Assembly (NCBI RefSeq): GCF_005887115.1
Contig: NZ_PNCJ01000023.1
Span: 1-64,000 of the forward strand
DNA: 64,000 nucleotides
Reading direction: 5' to 3'
Origin: Pseudoalteromonas rubra
Lineage (GTDB): Bacteria > Pseudomonadota > Gammaproteobacteria > Enterobacterales > Alteromonadaceae
This document shows, one piece after another, positions 26,232-34,741 of the stretch. The notes under the pieces are model-generated. The model worked only from the letters and a program-made list of their open reading frames with translations, was not told where the DNA came from and searched no databases. Position numbers and translations under genes: made by a program. Each line of letters begins with the position of its first letter. Position 1 is the first letter of the stretch.

Positions 26232-26321
26232 TAGTCTTCTCTTAGCTTGTTTATCTATAGCTTAGCCAGTTTTTTACTGAGTCTCCACTTCACGGGCTAA
26301 TTTCTGGTTTAAATCAGACAT

Positions 26322-26348
26322 AAAAAAGCCCCGAAAATCAGGGCTTTT
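26322..26348 (-). terminator. Intrinsic terminator of ettA
   Basis: AAAAGCCC, loop TGATTTTCG, GGGCTTTTTT when read on the minus strand, just after the ettA stop codon. Confidence 0.85.
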
Positions 26349-26366
26349 ATCTGGTATTACTGGTGA

Positions 26367-28031
26367 TTAACCAATTTTCTTGTACTTGATGCGCTTAGGC
26401 TCCGCGGCTTCTGCACCATAGGTCTTTTTCAGCCACTCTTCGTATTCGGTGTAGTTACCGTCGAAGAAGTTCACCTGACCTTCGTCGCGGTAATCCAGAA
26501 TATGCGTCGCAATACGGTCAAGGAACCAACGGTCGTGCGAAATACACATAACGCAGCCCGGGAATTCCAAAATGGCGTTTTCCAGTGCACGCAGCGTTTC
26601 TACATCTAGGTCGTTGGTAGGCTCATCCAGCAGGATCACATTACCACCGGCTTTGAGTAGCTTGGCCAGATGTAATCGGTTACGCTCACCACCAGAGAGC
26701 TCTTTTACGAACTTCTGCTGATCGTTGCCCTTAAAGTTAAAGCGGCCTACATAGGCACGGCTGGGCACTTCAAAGTTACCAATTTTCAGGATGTCCTGAC
26801 CGTCTGATACTTCCTGAAATACAGTGTTGTTGCCATCCATATCATCACGGAACTGCTCAACGGTGGCCAGTTCCACGGTTTCACCCAATACAATCTCACC
26901 ACTGTCAGGCTGGTGTTGTCCACTGAGCATTCTGAACAGCGTCGACTTACCTGCACCGTTGGCACCAATAATCCCAACGATTGCACCTTTTGGTACAGAG
27001 AAGCTTAAGTTGTCAATCAATACGCGATCGCCAAAGCTCTTGGTCAGGTTGTTCACTTCAATGACCTGATCGCCCAGACGAGGTCCAGGTGGAATAAACA
27101 GCTCGTTGGTTTCGTTACGCTTCTGGTAATCCGACTGCTGTAGCTCGCTAAACTGTGCCATACGTGCTTTAGATTTAGCCTGACGGCCTTTGGGGTTTGA
27201 GCGAACCCATTCAAGCTCTTTCTCAATCGACTTTTGGCGTGCTTTTTCAGACTTCTCTTCTTGCTTCAGACGAGCATCTTTTTGCTCCAGCCATGAAGAA
27301 TAGTTGCCTTCCCATGGAATACCATGGCCACGGTCCAGTTCGAGGATCCAACCTGCCACGTTATCGAGGAAATAACGGTCGTGGGTAATGGCGACCACGG
27401 TACCTTCGTAATCGTGTAAGAAACGTTCTAACCAGGCAACCGATTCCGCATCCAGGTGGTTGGTCGGTTCGTCCAGTAACAGCATGTCTGGCTTTTCAAG
27501 TAACAGACGACAAATGGCAACCCGGCGACGCTCACCCCCTGACAGGTGCTCAATTTTGGCATCCCACTCAGGCAGGCGCAGCGCGTCAGCTGCTCGTTCT
27601 AATGCGTTGTCCAGATTGTGGCCATCATGTGCCTGGATAATCGCTTCCAGCTCACCTTGCTCTTTCGCCAGCGCATCAAAGTCGGCGTCTTCCATAGCAT
27701 ACTCAGCGTATACTTCATCCAGACGGCTCAGTGCGCGTTTTACTTCACTCACTGCTTCTTCAATGGTTTCACGCACGGTTTTGCTTTCATCCAGCACCGG
27801 CTCCTGTGGCAGGTAACCAATTTTTGTGCCCGGTTGTGGACGTGCTTCCCCTTCAAACTCGGTATCTACCCCAGCCATAATGCGCAGCAGGGTTGATTTA
27901 CCTGCACCGTTCAGACCAAGCACACCAATTTTGGCACCCGGAAAAAAGCACAGAGAAATATCTTTTAGGATTGTGCGTTTGGGTGGCACTACTTTGCTCA
28001 CCCGCGACATTGTATAGATATATTGAGCCAT
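26367..28031 (-). CDS. ettA: Energy-dependent translational throttle protein EttA (ABC-F ATPase)
   Basis: A 554-residue cytoplasmic ABC-F protein with two ATPase domains and no membrane part. Domain 1: Walker A GLNGAGKSTLLR, signature LSGGERRRVAICRLL, Walker B MLLLDEPTNHLD. Domain 2: GANGAGKSTLFR, LSGGERNRLHLAKLL, VILLDEPTNDLD. Between them is the charged arm/linker with the EEKSEKARQKSIEKELEWVR helix. EttA binds the ribosomal E site and gates the first elongation step by ATP/ADP ratio. The start at 28031 (MAQYIYTMSRVSKVVPPKR) is the usual one for the family; the 35 residues upstream are rejected. It forms the left border of the tailocin locus. Confidence 0.95.
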   Translation of the reverse strand: MAQYIYTMSRVSKVVPPKRTILKDISLCFFPGAKIGVLGLNGAGKSTLLRIMAGVDTEFEGEARPQPGTKIGYLPQEPVLDESKTVRETIEEAVSEVKRALSRLDEVYAEYAMEDADFDALAKEQGELEAIIQAHDGHNLDNALERAADALRLPEWDAKIEHLSGGERRRVAICRLLLEKPDMLLLDEPTNHLDAESVAWLERFLHDYEGTVVAITHDRYFLDNVAGWILELDRGHGIPWEGNYSSWLEQKDARLKQEEKSEKARQKSIEKELEWVRSNPKGRQAKSKARMAQFSELQQSDYQKRNETNELFIPPGPRLGDQVIEVNNLTKSFGDRVLIDNLSFSVPKGAIVGIIGANGAGKSTLFRMLSGQHQPDSGEIVLGETVELATVEQFRDDMDGNNTVFQEVSDGQDILKIGNFEVPSRAYVGRFNFKGNDQQKFVKELSGGERNRLHLAKLLKAGGNVILLDEPTNDLDVETLRALENAILEFPGCVMCISHDRWFLDRIATHILDYRDEGQVNFFDGNYTEYEEWLKKTYGAEAAEPKRIKYKKIG

Positions 28032-28227
28032 GAATTTTGCTTCTCTTTGTTTAGATGTGGTTATTTTAGTGAATGCCGTGCATTGGGGCAATGTTTGTCT
28101 GGTATCCGGGCCACTTTGTGAAAAATGCCCTCCCAAAATTTACAATTGTTAACTTTCTTTGCTGTCATCAAGATCTGCAAGTGAGTTTCTATAAGAACCT
28201 GAGCTGAATTTTAACTTTATAATTGTT

Positions 28228-28342
28228 AGGGCATTTTTGACCTGTTTTGGAGCAATGAAAAAGGTATTATAGCCCTAAGCTTGATAAAGCTACGACATGG
28301 AGTTGTAAACATGTGATGCGATTTTTGCATCAGCGCACTTTT
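28228..28342 (+). promoter_or_regulatory. Tailocin promoter element D (palindrome, -10, hairpin, weak terminator)
   Basis: AGGGCA-TTTT-TGACCT (28228-28243) is a near-palindrome, its TTGACC (28237-28242) 22 bases before a -10 TATTAT (28265-28270). Five bases on is the -10-like TAAGCT. The 5' hairpin AGCTT-GATA-AAGCT (28278-28291) starts 7 bases after the -10. All spacings equal those at 44782, 44974 and 48926. TGATGC/GCATCA (28314-28332) followed by TTTT at 28339 is a possible weak terminator. A leader of about 300 bases then precedes the first gene. Confidence 0.75.
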
Positions 28343-28578
28343 CCTTTAGTCCCAGCGCCTACACACTTATAACAGCGGATGTTACATGGAGTGAGTGAAC
28401 AACCTACCTGGTTCACTGACGCATCAGCTTAATTCAATGACCACAAATATAAACAGTGACCATGGTTGTCTGTGACAGCTTACGTTAGCTCGTCACCACA
28501 TAATGACTGCAGCATATCGCAAGCCGCGTATAGGGCGCTGTTTAGTTGAATGAATGACTTCACAGTATAAGGAAAACG

Positions 28579-28857
28579 ATGAAGCAATATATGTATGCAA
28601 AGCCGCGGTTGTTAACGCAGCAGAAAAGAACCCCTATGGGGGCAGATATTCTGAGATTTGCCCGACGTCTGAGAGGTTACACTCAGGCTGAGTCTGCAGC
28701 ACATTATGGCGTTGAAGAGCGCACTCTGAGGCGGTGGGAAAATAAAGAATACAGCCCCAGGTGGAACGACGTTGTCGGCCTGGTCGAGGATGTTTACTCA
28801 CTCGATATTTTAGAAGTAATAGGAAAGATCAATGATGATGACACAACCAACCATTAA
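28579..28857 (+). CDS. Small XRE-type HTH regulator, first gene of the tailocin locus
   Basis: A 92-residue protein with a helix-turn-helix of the Cro/CI type: ILRFARRLRGYTQAESAAHY then GVEERTLRRWENKEYSPRW. AAGGA precedes the ATG. It overlaps the Q-like gene by 26 bases, so the two are coupled. It could bind the repeated palindrome of the locus as activator or repressor, but there is no direct evidence. The HTH is clear; the role is inferred. Confidence 0.8.
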   Translation: MKQYMYAKPRLLTQQKRTPMGADILRFARRLRGYTQAESAAHYGVEERTLRRWENKEYSPRWNDVVGLVEDVYSLDILEVIGKINDDDTTNH

Positions 28858-29194
28858 GCAGCTTCGAAGTGCTTTAAAACGCTGGGGTCGTTTCTGGCGA
28901 GCAAAAGAACTGGGTAAAGGGTTTAGCCGTCAGGCGGTGACCGAACGGGTAGGCGACTCCAGCGCTCGCTATATGAGCAGCGATATGATGAGTGTTCCCG
29001 AAGAAATAGAGGCACTGACGCAGCAAATTGCACAATTGCGGCCTGAATGCATTCGAGCACTGCGGGGCAAGTATCTTGTCGAAGGAGACATAGCTCAGGT
29101 TGCAAAAACACTGGGCTTTGACTCAAAGCGATCGTTAGAGTTTTGGCTGGTTAAAGCGGAACGCAGTTTATTGCAGACCTTGTGTCAGCCTTAA
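28832..29194 (+). CDS. Q-like late antitermination protein
   Basis: A 120-residue protein resembling the phage-21 type Q antiterminators (Phage_antitermQ). It has the N-terminal LKRWGRFWRAKELGKGF pattern, then a helical core, and a C-terminal sigma-region-4-like HTH (CIRALRGKYLVEGDIAQVAK). In lambdoid phages Q loads onto RNA polymerase paused just after the late promoter and lets it read through terminators. Here the four repeated promoter elements with -10-like start sites and nearby terminators are obvious candidate targets. It is shorter than Q of phage 21 (about 160 residues). AATGATGATG gives several possible starts (28832 chosen). Confidence 0.7.
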   Translation: MMMTQPTIKQLRSALKRWGRFWRAKELGKGFSRQAVTERVGDSSARYMSSDMMSVPEEIEALTQQIAQLRPECIRALRGKYLVEGDIAQVAKTLGFDSKRSLEFWLVKAERSLLQTLCQP

Positions 29195-29204
29195 GGAGGG
29201 CACC

Positions 29205-29624
29205 ATGACAATTATGAACACAGTTGAGCAGATAAAAAAGCATGAGGGATTTCGTCGTTTCCCTTACTACTGTACGGCTGGCAAACTCACAATCGGGTAT
29301 GGCAGAAATCTGGAACAAAACGGCATAGCCGAAGAAGAAGCCGAGCAGCTGCTGGCACAAGACGTGGCCAATGCACAGGCTGGAGTGCGACGGCGAGTGG
29401 ATACCTCTTACTGTAATGAGGCCCGTCAGGCGGTATTGACGAATATGGCCTTTAACCTCGGCGTACAGGGATTGCTGGGCTTTAGTAACATGCTGGATGC
29501 GGTACAAAATGGTGACTTTGAGCGGGCTGCACTGGAAATGCTGGATAGCCGCTGGGCCAGGCAAGTTCCGGAACGTGCCCAGGAGCTGGCACAGCAAATG
29601 CTCAGTGGTCAGTGGCAGTCTTAA
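29205..29624 (+). CDS. Endolysin, T4-type lysozyme (GH24)
   Basis: A 139-residue lysozyme of the GH24 family. The catalytic block reads HEGFRRFPYYCTAGKLTIGYG: Glu, eight residues, Cys, five residues, Thr, which is the known E-x8-(D/C)-x5-T triad with Cys in place of Asp. FNLGVQGLLGF further on matches the family. No signal peptide or SAR helix is evident, so release needs a holin; the next gene may supply it. AAGGAGGG precedes the ATG. Confidence 0.9.
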   Translation: MTIMNTVEQIKKHEGFRRFPYYCTAGKLTIGYGRNLEQNGIAEEEAEQLLAQDVANAQAGVRRRVDTSYCNEARQAVLTNMAFNLGVQGLLGFSNMLDAVQNGDFERAALEMLDSRWARQVPERAQELAQQMLSGQWQS

Positions 29625-29660
29625 ATTGGGGGTAACTATGAATGAGGAGGTGGCCAAACC

Positions 29661-29906
29661 ATGCAAGCCGACCAATGGCAGATGAAAAAGGAGCTGAATT
29701 TGGCTCATATCCTGACCACCATAGCATTACTGGTGTCGGGTATTCTGTATCTCAATGATCTGGACAAGCGGATCACCACAAACTCGCAGGAGCTGGCGCA
29801 TCTGAAGCAGATCCGCAAAGAAGATCAGAAACGCATTGAAAAGCGTCTCGATTCAATAGACAAGAAACTTGACGCCCTGTTAAGTGCAAAGCGCAACGAC
29901 AACTAA
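29661..29906 (+). CDS. Small membrane protein with coiled coil (holin or spanin-like)
   Basis: An 81-residue protein with one membrane helix (residues about 14-32, LAHILTTIALLVSGILYL) followed by a charged coiled coil (DLDKRITTNSQELAHLKQ to DKKLDALL). GAGGAGG precedes the ATG. The position directly after the endolysin suggests a lysis role as holin or inner-membrane spanin, but no outer-membrane partner is seen. It could also be a DUF2730-like phage protein. Confidence 0.6.
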   Translation: MQADQWQMKKELNLAHILTTIALLVSGILYLNDLDKRITTNSQELAHLKQIRKEDQKRIEKRLDSIDKKLDALLSAKRNDN

Positions 29907-30066
29907 TTCGTGACCCCGACGGTGACAGCCCTGTTACCAAGCCGTTCTGTCAGTCTGAGCCTTACTTGCTAAGCCTAAGGTCGAACTGACCAAGCTCTCA
30001 AACTTACAACGCATCTGCCTGAGAATGTTTGCTCAGGAAGGGATGGTTGTGCCAGAGGAAAAATCT

Positions 30067-30888
30067 ATGAACACTGCGATTGACCTGTCACGCCTGGCAC
30101 CGCCAGAAGTGATAGAAACGTTAAATTATGAGGAGATCCGCGCACAGCTTATGACAGCTTTGACGGATCAGATACCCGAGCAGGCTTTACTGGCCTCAGA
30201 TCCTGCGGTGAAAGTGCTGGAAGTGGCCGCCTATCGTGAGCTGTTGCTCAGACAAAGGGTGAATGATGCGGCTCACGCTGTAATGCTGGCTTTTGCCACC
30301 GGCAGTAATCTGGATCATTTGGGCGCCTTGTTTGGGGTGAGCCGTGCTGAAGGGGAAAGCGATGAGCGATATCGTGCCCGAGTGCCATTATCGCTGGAAA
30401 GTCACAGCATGGCTGGTACCGCCGGTGCTTATCAGTTTCAAGCCATGTCGGCTGATTCCAGAGTGAAAGATGTATATGTACAGTCCACTACGCCAGGCAA
30501 GGTAGATGTCACGGTACTCACAGAATCCGGGGGGGATATTGCCTCTGTGCAAGCGGCGGTGTTTGCACATCTAAATCACGAGGATATCCGGCCGCTCACC
30601 GACCAGGTGCAGGTTTCGGTAGTCAAGCCCACAAACACGCTCGTTGAGGCACATCTTTACCTTAACCCGGGTGTCAGTGAAGCGCAGGTCAGGTTAGCAA
30701 TTGATACGGCGCTGGATGTCTTTAATCAGGAGCACACCCGCCTGGGTAAAGAGGTCCCCCATTCAGCCATTATCGATATGTTGCATCAGGGTGGCGTACG
30801 CAAAATTAAGTTGTTGTCCCCGGCTGATGATATTACACCCAGCGTGACTGAGGCGGTAAGCCTGTCGCTACAGCTGAGCTTTTTCTAG
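30067..30888 (+). CDS. gpJ: Baseplate wedge protein J, module 1
   Basis: A 273-residue P2 gpJ-type baseplate wedge protein. Conserved features: DPAVKVLEVAAYRELLLRQR, VNDAAHAVMLAFATGSNLD, LGALFGVSRAEGESDERYR and the AGAYQFQAMSADSRVKDVYV core. In P2-like tails J with I forms the wedge that carries the fibres. The start at 30067 has GAGGA upstream; the longer frame from 30025 is rejected. It is the first of four J genes and is 9 bases before its own I gene. Other copies: 33752, 37210, 45140. Confidence 0.9.
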   Translation: MNTAIDLSRLAPPEVIETLNYEEIRAQLMTALTDQIPEQALLASDPAVKVLEVAAYRELLLRQRVNDAAHAVMLAFATGSNLDHLGALFGVSRAEGESDERYRARVPLSLESHSMAGTAGAYQFQAMSADSRVKDVYVQSTTPGKVDVTVLTESGGDIASVQAAVFAHLNHEDIRPLTDQVQVSVVKPTNTLVEAHLYLNPGVSEAQVRLAIDTALDVFNQEHTRLGKEVPHSAIIDMLHQGGVRKIKLLSPADDITPSVTEAVSLSLQLSFF

Positions 30889-30897
30889 GAGTGTGTT

Positions 30898-31809
30898 GTG
30901 AGTGAAACACCAAAGTTGCTGCCGCCCGGATCGAGCGCACTGGAGCGAGGCTTACTGAACTCGGCATCTGATGGACGAGACATCATTCCAGAGCACATAG
31001 CGACCTTATGGGATCCACAACACTGTCCTGAGTCATTGTTGCCCTGGCTGGCGTGGTCGTTGTCGGTTGATGAGTGGGACGAAAACTGGTCGGTGGAAAC
31101 CAAGCGGGCATTGATCGCGCGCTCAGTGCCAATCCACAAACATAAGGGCACAGTCGGCGCGGTGAAACGGGCTTTGTCCTCTCTGGGTCTGGAGCTTGAG
31201 TTTTTTGAATGGTTTGAACAGACGGACGATGTCTATCTGGCACCATATCTGAGCAAAGAGCCTCATACCTTTGTTTTTATTGCCTGGGCTAATGCGCTGC
31301 CTTACACCAGTCGGGCCATTAAACTCGACCAGGCTCTGTACGACGCCATTTATCGGGTTACCAATCAGACAAAACCGCAAAAAGCCCACTTTGATTTTCT
31401 GGTAGGAATGAGAATGGCAAGCCATGCGGCGGTGGGTGGAATCATCCATCCGGTTACGCACAAGCGTGTGTACGGGTTGGTCGAGCCTTGTATTGGCGAC
31501 AAAGCGAAGCAGCGAGACAGCCAGGTTGGGCTGTCTGTGGCTGGCAACTTATCACGTGCGCGCTACCAGGTGCTCAGACACCGCAGCGCAGTGGATAAAC
31601 TGCGCCACCGGATCTGGCAATGTGGCTTACGTCAGGCATTGTGCATGACTCGTAAGCCTGTACAGGTCGTTCGTTTCAGAGGGCTGACAGATCAGCGTAT
31701 TCCCGATGAGTTTATTAATAGTCGCAGCTGCGCTGCTGCGGTGATGCACATCAGTCGCCGTCGGGTGAGTGCGGTGCGTTGCTATGGCACGCTTGGCGCA
31801 CCTGCATAA
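30898..31809 (+). CDS. gpI: Tail protein I, module 1
   Basis: A 303-residue protein whose N-terminal 110 residues match P2 gpI: IATLWDPQHCPESLLPWLAW, then SVDEWDENWSVETKRALIAR, then HKHKGTVGAVKRAL. The C-terminal 110 residues (from AVGGIIHPVTHKR) are basic, Arg/Cys-rich and unlike the other I copies. It starts with GTG, preceded by AGGAGTG. It should join the J wedge to the fibre adaptor encoded next. The basic C-terminus is of unknown function. Confidence 0.85.
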   Translation: MSETPKLLPPGSSALERGLLNSASDGRDIIPEHIATLWDPQHCPESLLPWLAWSLSVDEWDENWSVETKRALIARSVPIHKHKGTVGAVKRALSSLGLELEFFEWFEQTDDVYLAPYLSKEPHTFVFIAWANALPYTSRAIKLDQALYDAIYRVTNQTKPQKAHFDFLVGMRMASHAAVGGIIHPVTHKRVYGLVEPCIGDKAKQRDSQVGLSVAGNLSRARYQVLRHRSAVDKLRHRIWQCGLRQALCMTRKPVQVVRFRGLTDQRIPDEFINSRSCAAAVMHISRRRVSAVRCYGTLGAPA

Positions 31810-31824
31810 AGGAGTTTTTTAACA

Positions 31825-32382
31825 ATGAGTATTTTACTACAACCCGTGATCACCTCGGCGGGCTTATCGGCGCTGTTCAGGGCGCAACAAGGTGGCTTTA
31901 AAGCCAAAATCAGCAAGGTGGGTCTGGGCAGTGGCAGCTATCAGCCGCATGAAGGGATCACACGCTTGCAGGATGAAAAATACAGACTGGATCTGGCCAG
32001 TGCCAAAACCCTGGCGGATGGCAAACAGTTACATCTGACGGTACGCGATGCAGAGCCTATCGCAGGAGAGGGCTTTTTTGTTAACGAAATCGGTTTTTAC
32101 ACCGAAGAGGAAGTCAATGGCGAAATTCAGCATGTGTTGTTTGCCGTGTATTCCTCACCAACCGAGTCTATTGCATATAAATCCAATGATGTTGAATTGC
32201 TGCTGGCATTTGACTTGGCCCTTACGGGCGTACCTTCGGATTCAATCACGGTGATCGATCAGGGAGTTGAGTTCAATATTTTGGTCGCCCCTGAGCTTGC
32301 CAAAATGGGCAAGGCACAAATTGGCAATATGCATCGTCACCTGAAAATGAAGTTTGCATTGATGGATCAGGGCGTGCTTTAG
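31825..32382 (+). CDS. Tail-collar fibre adaptor (DUF3751), module 1
   Basis: A 185-residue protein matching the phage tail-collar fibre N-terminal domain (DUF3751): LQPVITSAGLSALFRAQQGG, then KISKVGLGSG, then GFFVNEIGFYTEEE and AFDLALTGVPSDSITV. It normally forms the base of P2 gpH; here it is a separate adaptor gene instead of the N-terminus of a long fibre. A conserved C-terminal helix (IGNMHRHLKMKFAL) probably docks the next fibre protein. Paralogues are at 35464 and 47141. Confidence 0.85.
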   Translation: MSILLQPVITSAGLSALFRAQQGGFKAKISKVGLGSGSYQPHEGITRLQDEKYRLDLASAKTLADGKQLHLTVRDAEPIAGEGFFVNEIGFYTEEEVNGEIQHVLFAVYSSPTESIAYKSNDVELLLAFDLALTGVPSDSITVIDQGVEFNILVAPELAKMGKAQIGNMHRHLKMKFALMDQGVL

Positions 32383-32415
32383 GCGCCTGATCAGAATAAA
32401 CAAGGAGGCACCATT

Positions 32416-32682
32416 ATGACGCAATACAGCACGGCTCCTGAGCGGGCACAACAACTGGCTGAAGAGGCCATTAAATTACTCAAACAAGCCAAAGCACTGC
32501 AACACCAGGCGCAGGTGGATGCCGCCCGTATGCAGGCTTATCAGCAACACAGTGATGGCCTGGCATTTCAGTTTCTGGCTGCCTGCGCGGAATACGGCGA
32601 GCATAGCCCACAAGCAGGCAAAGCCCGTGAACGCTGGCTGGGGGCGCGTAACGCCATCAAGGTCCAGTTTCCAAGAAACTAA
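32416..32682 (+). CDS. Small helical protein, module 1
   Basis: An 88-residue, Ala/Gln-rich, almost fully helical protein (ERAQQLAEEAIKLLKQAKAL then QHQAQVDAARMQAYQQ). CAAGGAGG precedes the ATG. It lies between adaptor and fibre genes. It may be a fibre chaperone or a coiled-coil spacer. No family is recognised; other modules have different small genes in comparable positions. Confidence 0.65.
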   Translation: MTQYSTAPERAQQLAEEAIKLLKQAKALQHQAQVDAARMQAYQQHSDGLAFQFLAACAEYGEHSPQAGKARERWLGARNAIKVQFPRN

Positions 32683-32724
32683 TTTTATTTAACTTTTTAA
32701 TTCTACTTTTAAACGGAGAGATAT

Positions 32725-33306
32725 ATGGCATTAGAACACGATATTGCCAGCCTGGTTGAAGCCTCAGAAGCGCTGACCAGCACGGTAGACAACAAAATTC
32801 AGAGTATTGACAGTACCGTCAGCAGCAAAATGACGGAAGTGAATAACTTTGTTGCACAGCAAGAAGCAAAAATAGGTGGGGCGCTGGATCAACTAAGCAT
32901 TATTGGTGATGAGAGTAATGGTACATTGTCAATAGGAGTTGCTCATTTTTTTACGGCTGGTACGGGTGCAACCAAAGTGCATCTGCGATTGCCGCTAAAT
33001 GTGAAAGAAGATGTTGGTATGTTCCATCTTAAAGTACGAGGCTACGCCTACAATGAAGCTAAGCCTGTTGATGCGACCTTCGTTGGTTACGCTTACAAGG
33101 TAAATGGTGATTTAATTAAAGAGCATGCCGAAGGTTCTCATCTACCGACACTTTATGTTGGCCGTGACGACCATGTTTATTGTCGCTTGTCTTTTACAAA
33201 CAAGCACTTTTTGACGTTCAGTGTAGATGCAATGAAAGTTGGAAATGGCCCTGTACTTAAAAAAGGTGACATACAAGTTATTGAGTCTGATCAGGATACA
33301 TTATAA
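32725..33306 (+). CDS. Tail fibre / receptor-binding protein, module 1
   Basis: A 193-residue protein. Residues 1-50 form a coiled coil (LVEASEALTSTVDNKIQSID then SKMTEVNNFVAQQEA), the same style as the fibres of the other modules. The rest is a beta-rich domain with no recognised family and AT-richer DNA than its neighbours, as expected of exchanged receptor-binding tips. GGAGAG precedes the ATG. It should trimerise and bind a surface receptor. Confidence 0.7.
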   Translation: MALEHDIASLVEASEALTSTVDNKIQSIDSTVSSKMTEVNNFVAQQEAKIGGALDQLSIIGDESNGTLSIGVAHFFTAGTGATKVHLRLPLNVKEDVGMFHLKVRGYAYNEAKPVDATFVGYAYKVNGDLIKEHAEGSHLPTLYVGRDDHVYCRLSFTNKHFLTFSVDAMKVGNGPVLKKGDIQVIESDQDTL

Positions 33307-33316
33307 GGAGAACATA

Positions 33317-33679
33317 ATGTCAGATGGTATATCAAATACTCAACCTCAAGAGGTAGAAGAGCACAGAGGTGCACAGGAAAAAAACACACTGCGCAATAAA
33401 ATCCACTTTTATGTAGGTGATAATGGCACATTGACTGGCACTGCAACCGACATCGCGCACCTGCTGCTCAATGAATTGAGTGGTTTTGTCAATAAACTTG
33501 CTATCGCAGACAACCTGGATGACGTAAAAGCGTCAGTCACTTCACTGAAGGCCACCATTGGCGATATTGAAGGGAAAGTGACAACGGGCGAGCTGACCTT
33601 CCCGTATCAAAGCAAAGGGCTGGATACCGTAAAACAGGAGATCATTGACCGCGCCAATGGCGTTAACGACCTGCTGTAA
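33317..33679 (+). CDS. Small protein, possible fibre accessory, module 1
   Basis: A 120-residue protein starting MSDGISNTQPQEVEEHRGAQ. It has a short beta segment (KIHFYVGDNGTLTGTATDIA) then helices. AAGGAG precedes the ATG at 33317, which rejects the longer frame from 33239. It is the last gene of module 1. A fibre or chaperone role is inferred from position only. Confidence 0.6.
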   Translation: MSDGISNTQPQEVEEHRGAQEKNTLRNKIHFYVGDNGTLTGTATDIAHLLLNELSGFVNKLAIADNLDDVKASVTSLKATIGDIEGKVTTGELTFPYQSKGLDTVKQEIIDRANGVNDLL

Positions 33680-33751
33680 CCCTTGCCCGATCGCCGCTTT
33701 CTTGCGCTGCCCTTTGCCTTAACTTCCAAACTTGTAATATCAGGAACTGCT

Positions 33752-34741
33752 ATGTCTCTGACCAATTTTAGTGCCATAGATATGGCACGTTTACCTGCGC
33801 CAAAACTGATAGAGCCGCTGAGCTTTGATGAGATAAAAACCGCCATCGTGGCGGATTTTTCTCAGCGCTATGACGGGGGAGGGCTGGATTATGCCAGTGA
33901 CCCCGCCATAAAGCTCATAGAGGCCTTTGCCTACCGGGAAATGTTATTGAGGCAGCGCATTAATGAGGCGGCCGAAGCGGTGTTACTGGCCAAAGCCAGC
34001 AGCGCTGAGCTGGACTATCTCGGCGCGCGCTTTGGTGTCAGTCGTGCAATGTTGTCGTCAGGCGATACCTCTGCGACATCACCTGCATCCCCCCAATATG
34101 AAAGCGATGAGCGCTATCGTGAACGCATTCGTCTGGCGCTGGAAGGATTCAGTACCGCGGGGCCCGCGGGCGCTTATGTGTTTCATGCCCTGAAAGCGTC
34201 GTCAAAGGTACGAGATGTGTATGTATCCGCGCCTGAGTTTGAACGCTCAGCGGTAGCGGACGCCACTGCAGCAAGCGCATTTGTACTGAACTGTACGTCA
34301 AATGCGGGGCTTGTTGATCCCATGCCGGGAGATGTGGCGGTGACCATTCTTAGTGATGAGGGGACAGGACAGGCATCGCTTGCTTTACTGGATACAGTCC
34401 AGCGCTATCTCAATCAGGATGAGATCCGCCCGCTGACCGACCGGGTGCGGGTGAAATCCGCAACAATCAAGCCGTTTACCATTAACGCGTGTTTGTATCT
34501 TTATCCGGGTATGGATGGTGACGCCATCAAACAGCGGGCACTAGACACCACCTCAGACTGGCTTCTTGAGCACCGCAAACTCGGCCATGACATTTCGCTG
34601 TCCGCCTTGTATGCGGTACTGCACCGAGAAGGGGTTCAGCGGGTTGAGTTACTTGAGCCACAGTGGGACATCACGGTAGGGCAGGATGAAGCCGCTTATT
34701 GCTCCGCGATTGAAGTCGACATCGGAGGCGAGCATGTCTGA
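33752..34741 (+). CDS. gpJ: Baseplate wedge protein J, module 2
   Basis: A 329-residue J homologue, closest to module 1: DPAIKLIEAFAYREMLLRQR, INEAAEAVLLAKASSAELD, LGARFGVSRA, then YESDERYRERIRLALEGFST and AGAYVFHALKASSKVRDVYV. It is longer than J1 because of two insertions, one after FGVSRA and one (residues about 165-190) before the DVAVTIL strand. CAGGA precedes the ATG at 33752; the upstream 23 codons are rejected. It overlaps its I gene by 8 bases. Confidence 0.9.
   Translation: MSLTNFSAIDMARLPAPKLIEPLSFDEIKTAIVADFSQRYDGGGLDYASDPAIKLIEAFAYREMLLRQRINEAAEAVLLAKASSAELDYLGARFGVSRAMLSSGDTSATSPASPQYESDERYRERIRLALEGFSTAGPAGAYVFHALKASSKVRDVYVSAPEFERSAVADATAASAFVLNCTSNAGLVDPMPGDVAVTILSDEGTGQASLALLDTVQRYLNQDEIRPLTDRVRVKSATIKPFTINACLYLYPGMDGDAIKQRALDTTSDWLLEHRKLGHDISLSALYAVLHREGVQRVELLEPQWDITVGQDEAAYCSAIEVDIGGEHV

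Noticed and set aside
28032..28578. LexA (SOS) box upstream of the tailocin
   Set aside because: I looked for CTGT-N8-ACAG-type palindromes and found none convincing. Control by SOS cannot be claimed from this sequence.
29970..30010. Fifth copy of the promoter palindrome (GGTC-N5-GACC near 29982)
   Set aside because: The spacer is one base shorter, and there is no -10 box at 22 bases and no 5' hairpin.
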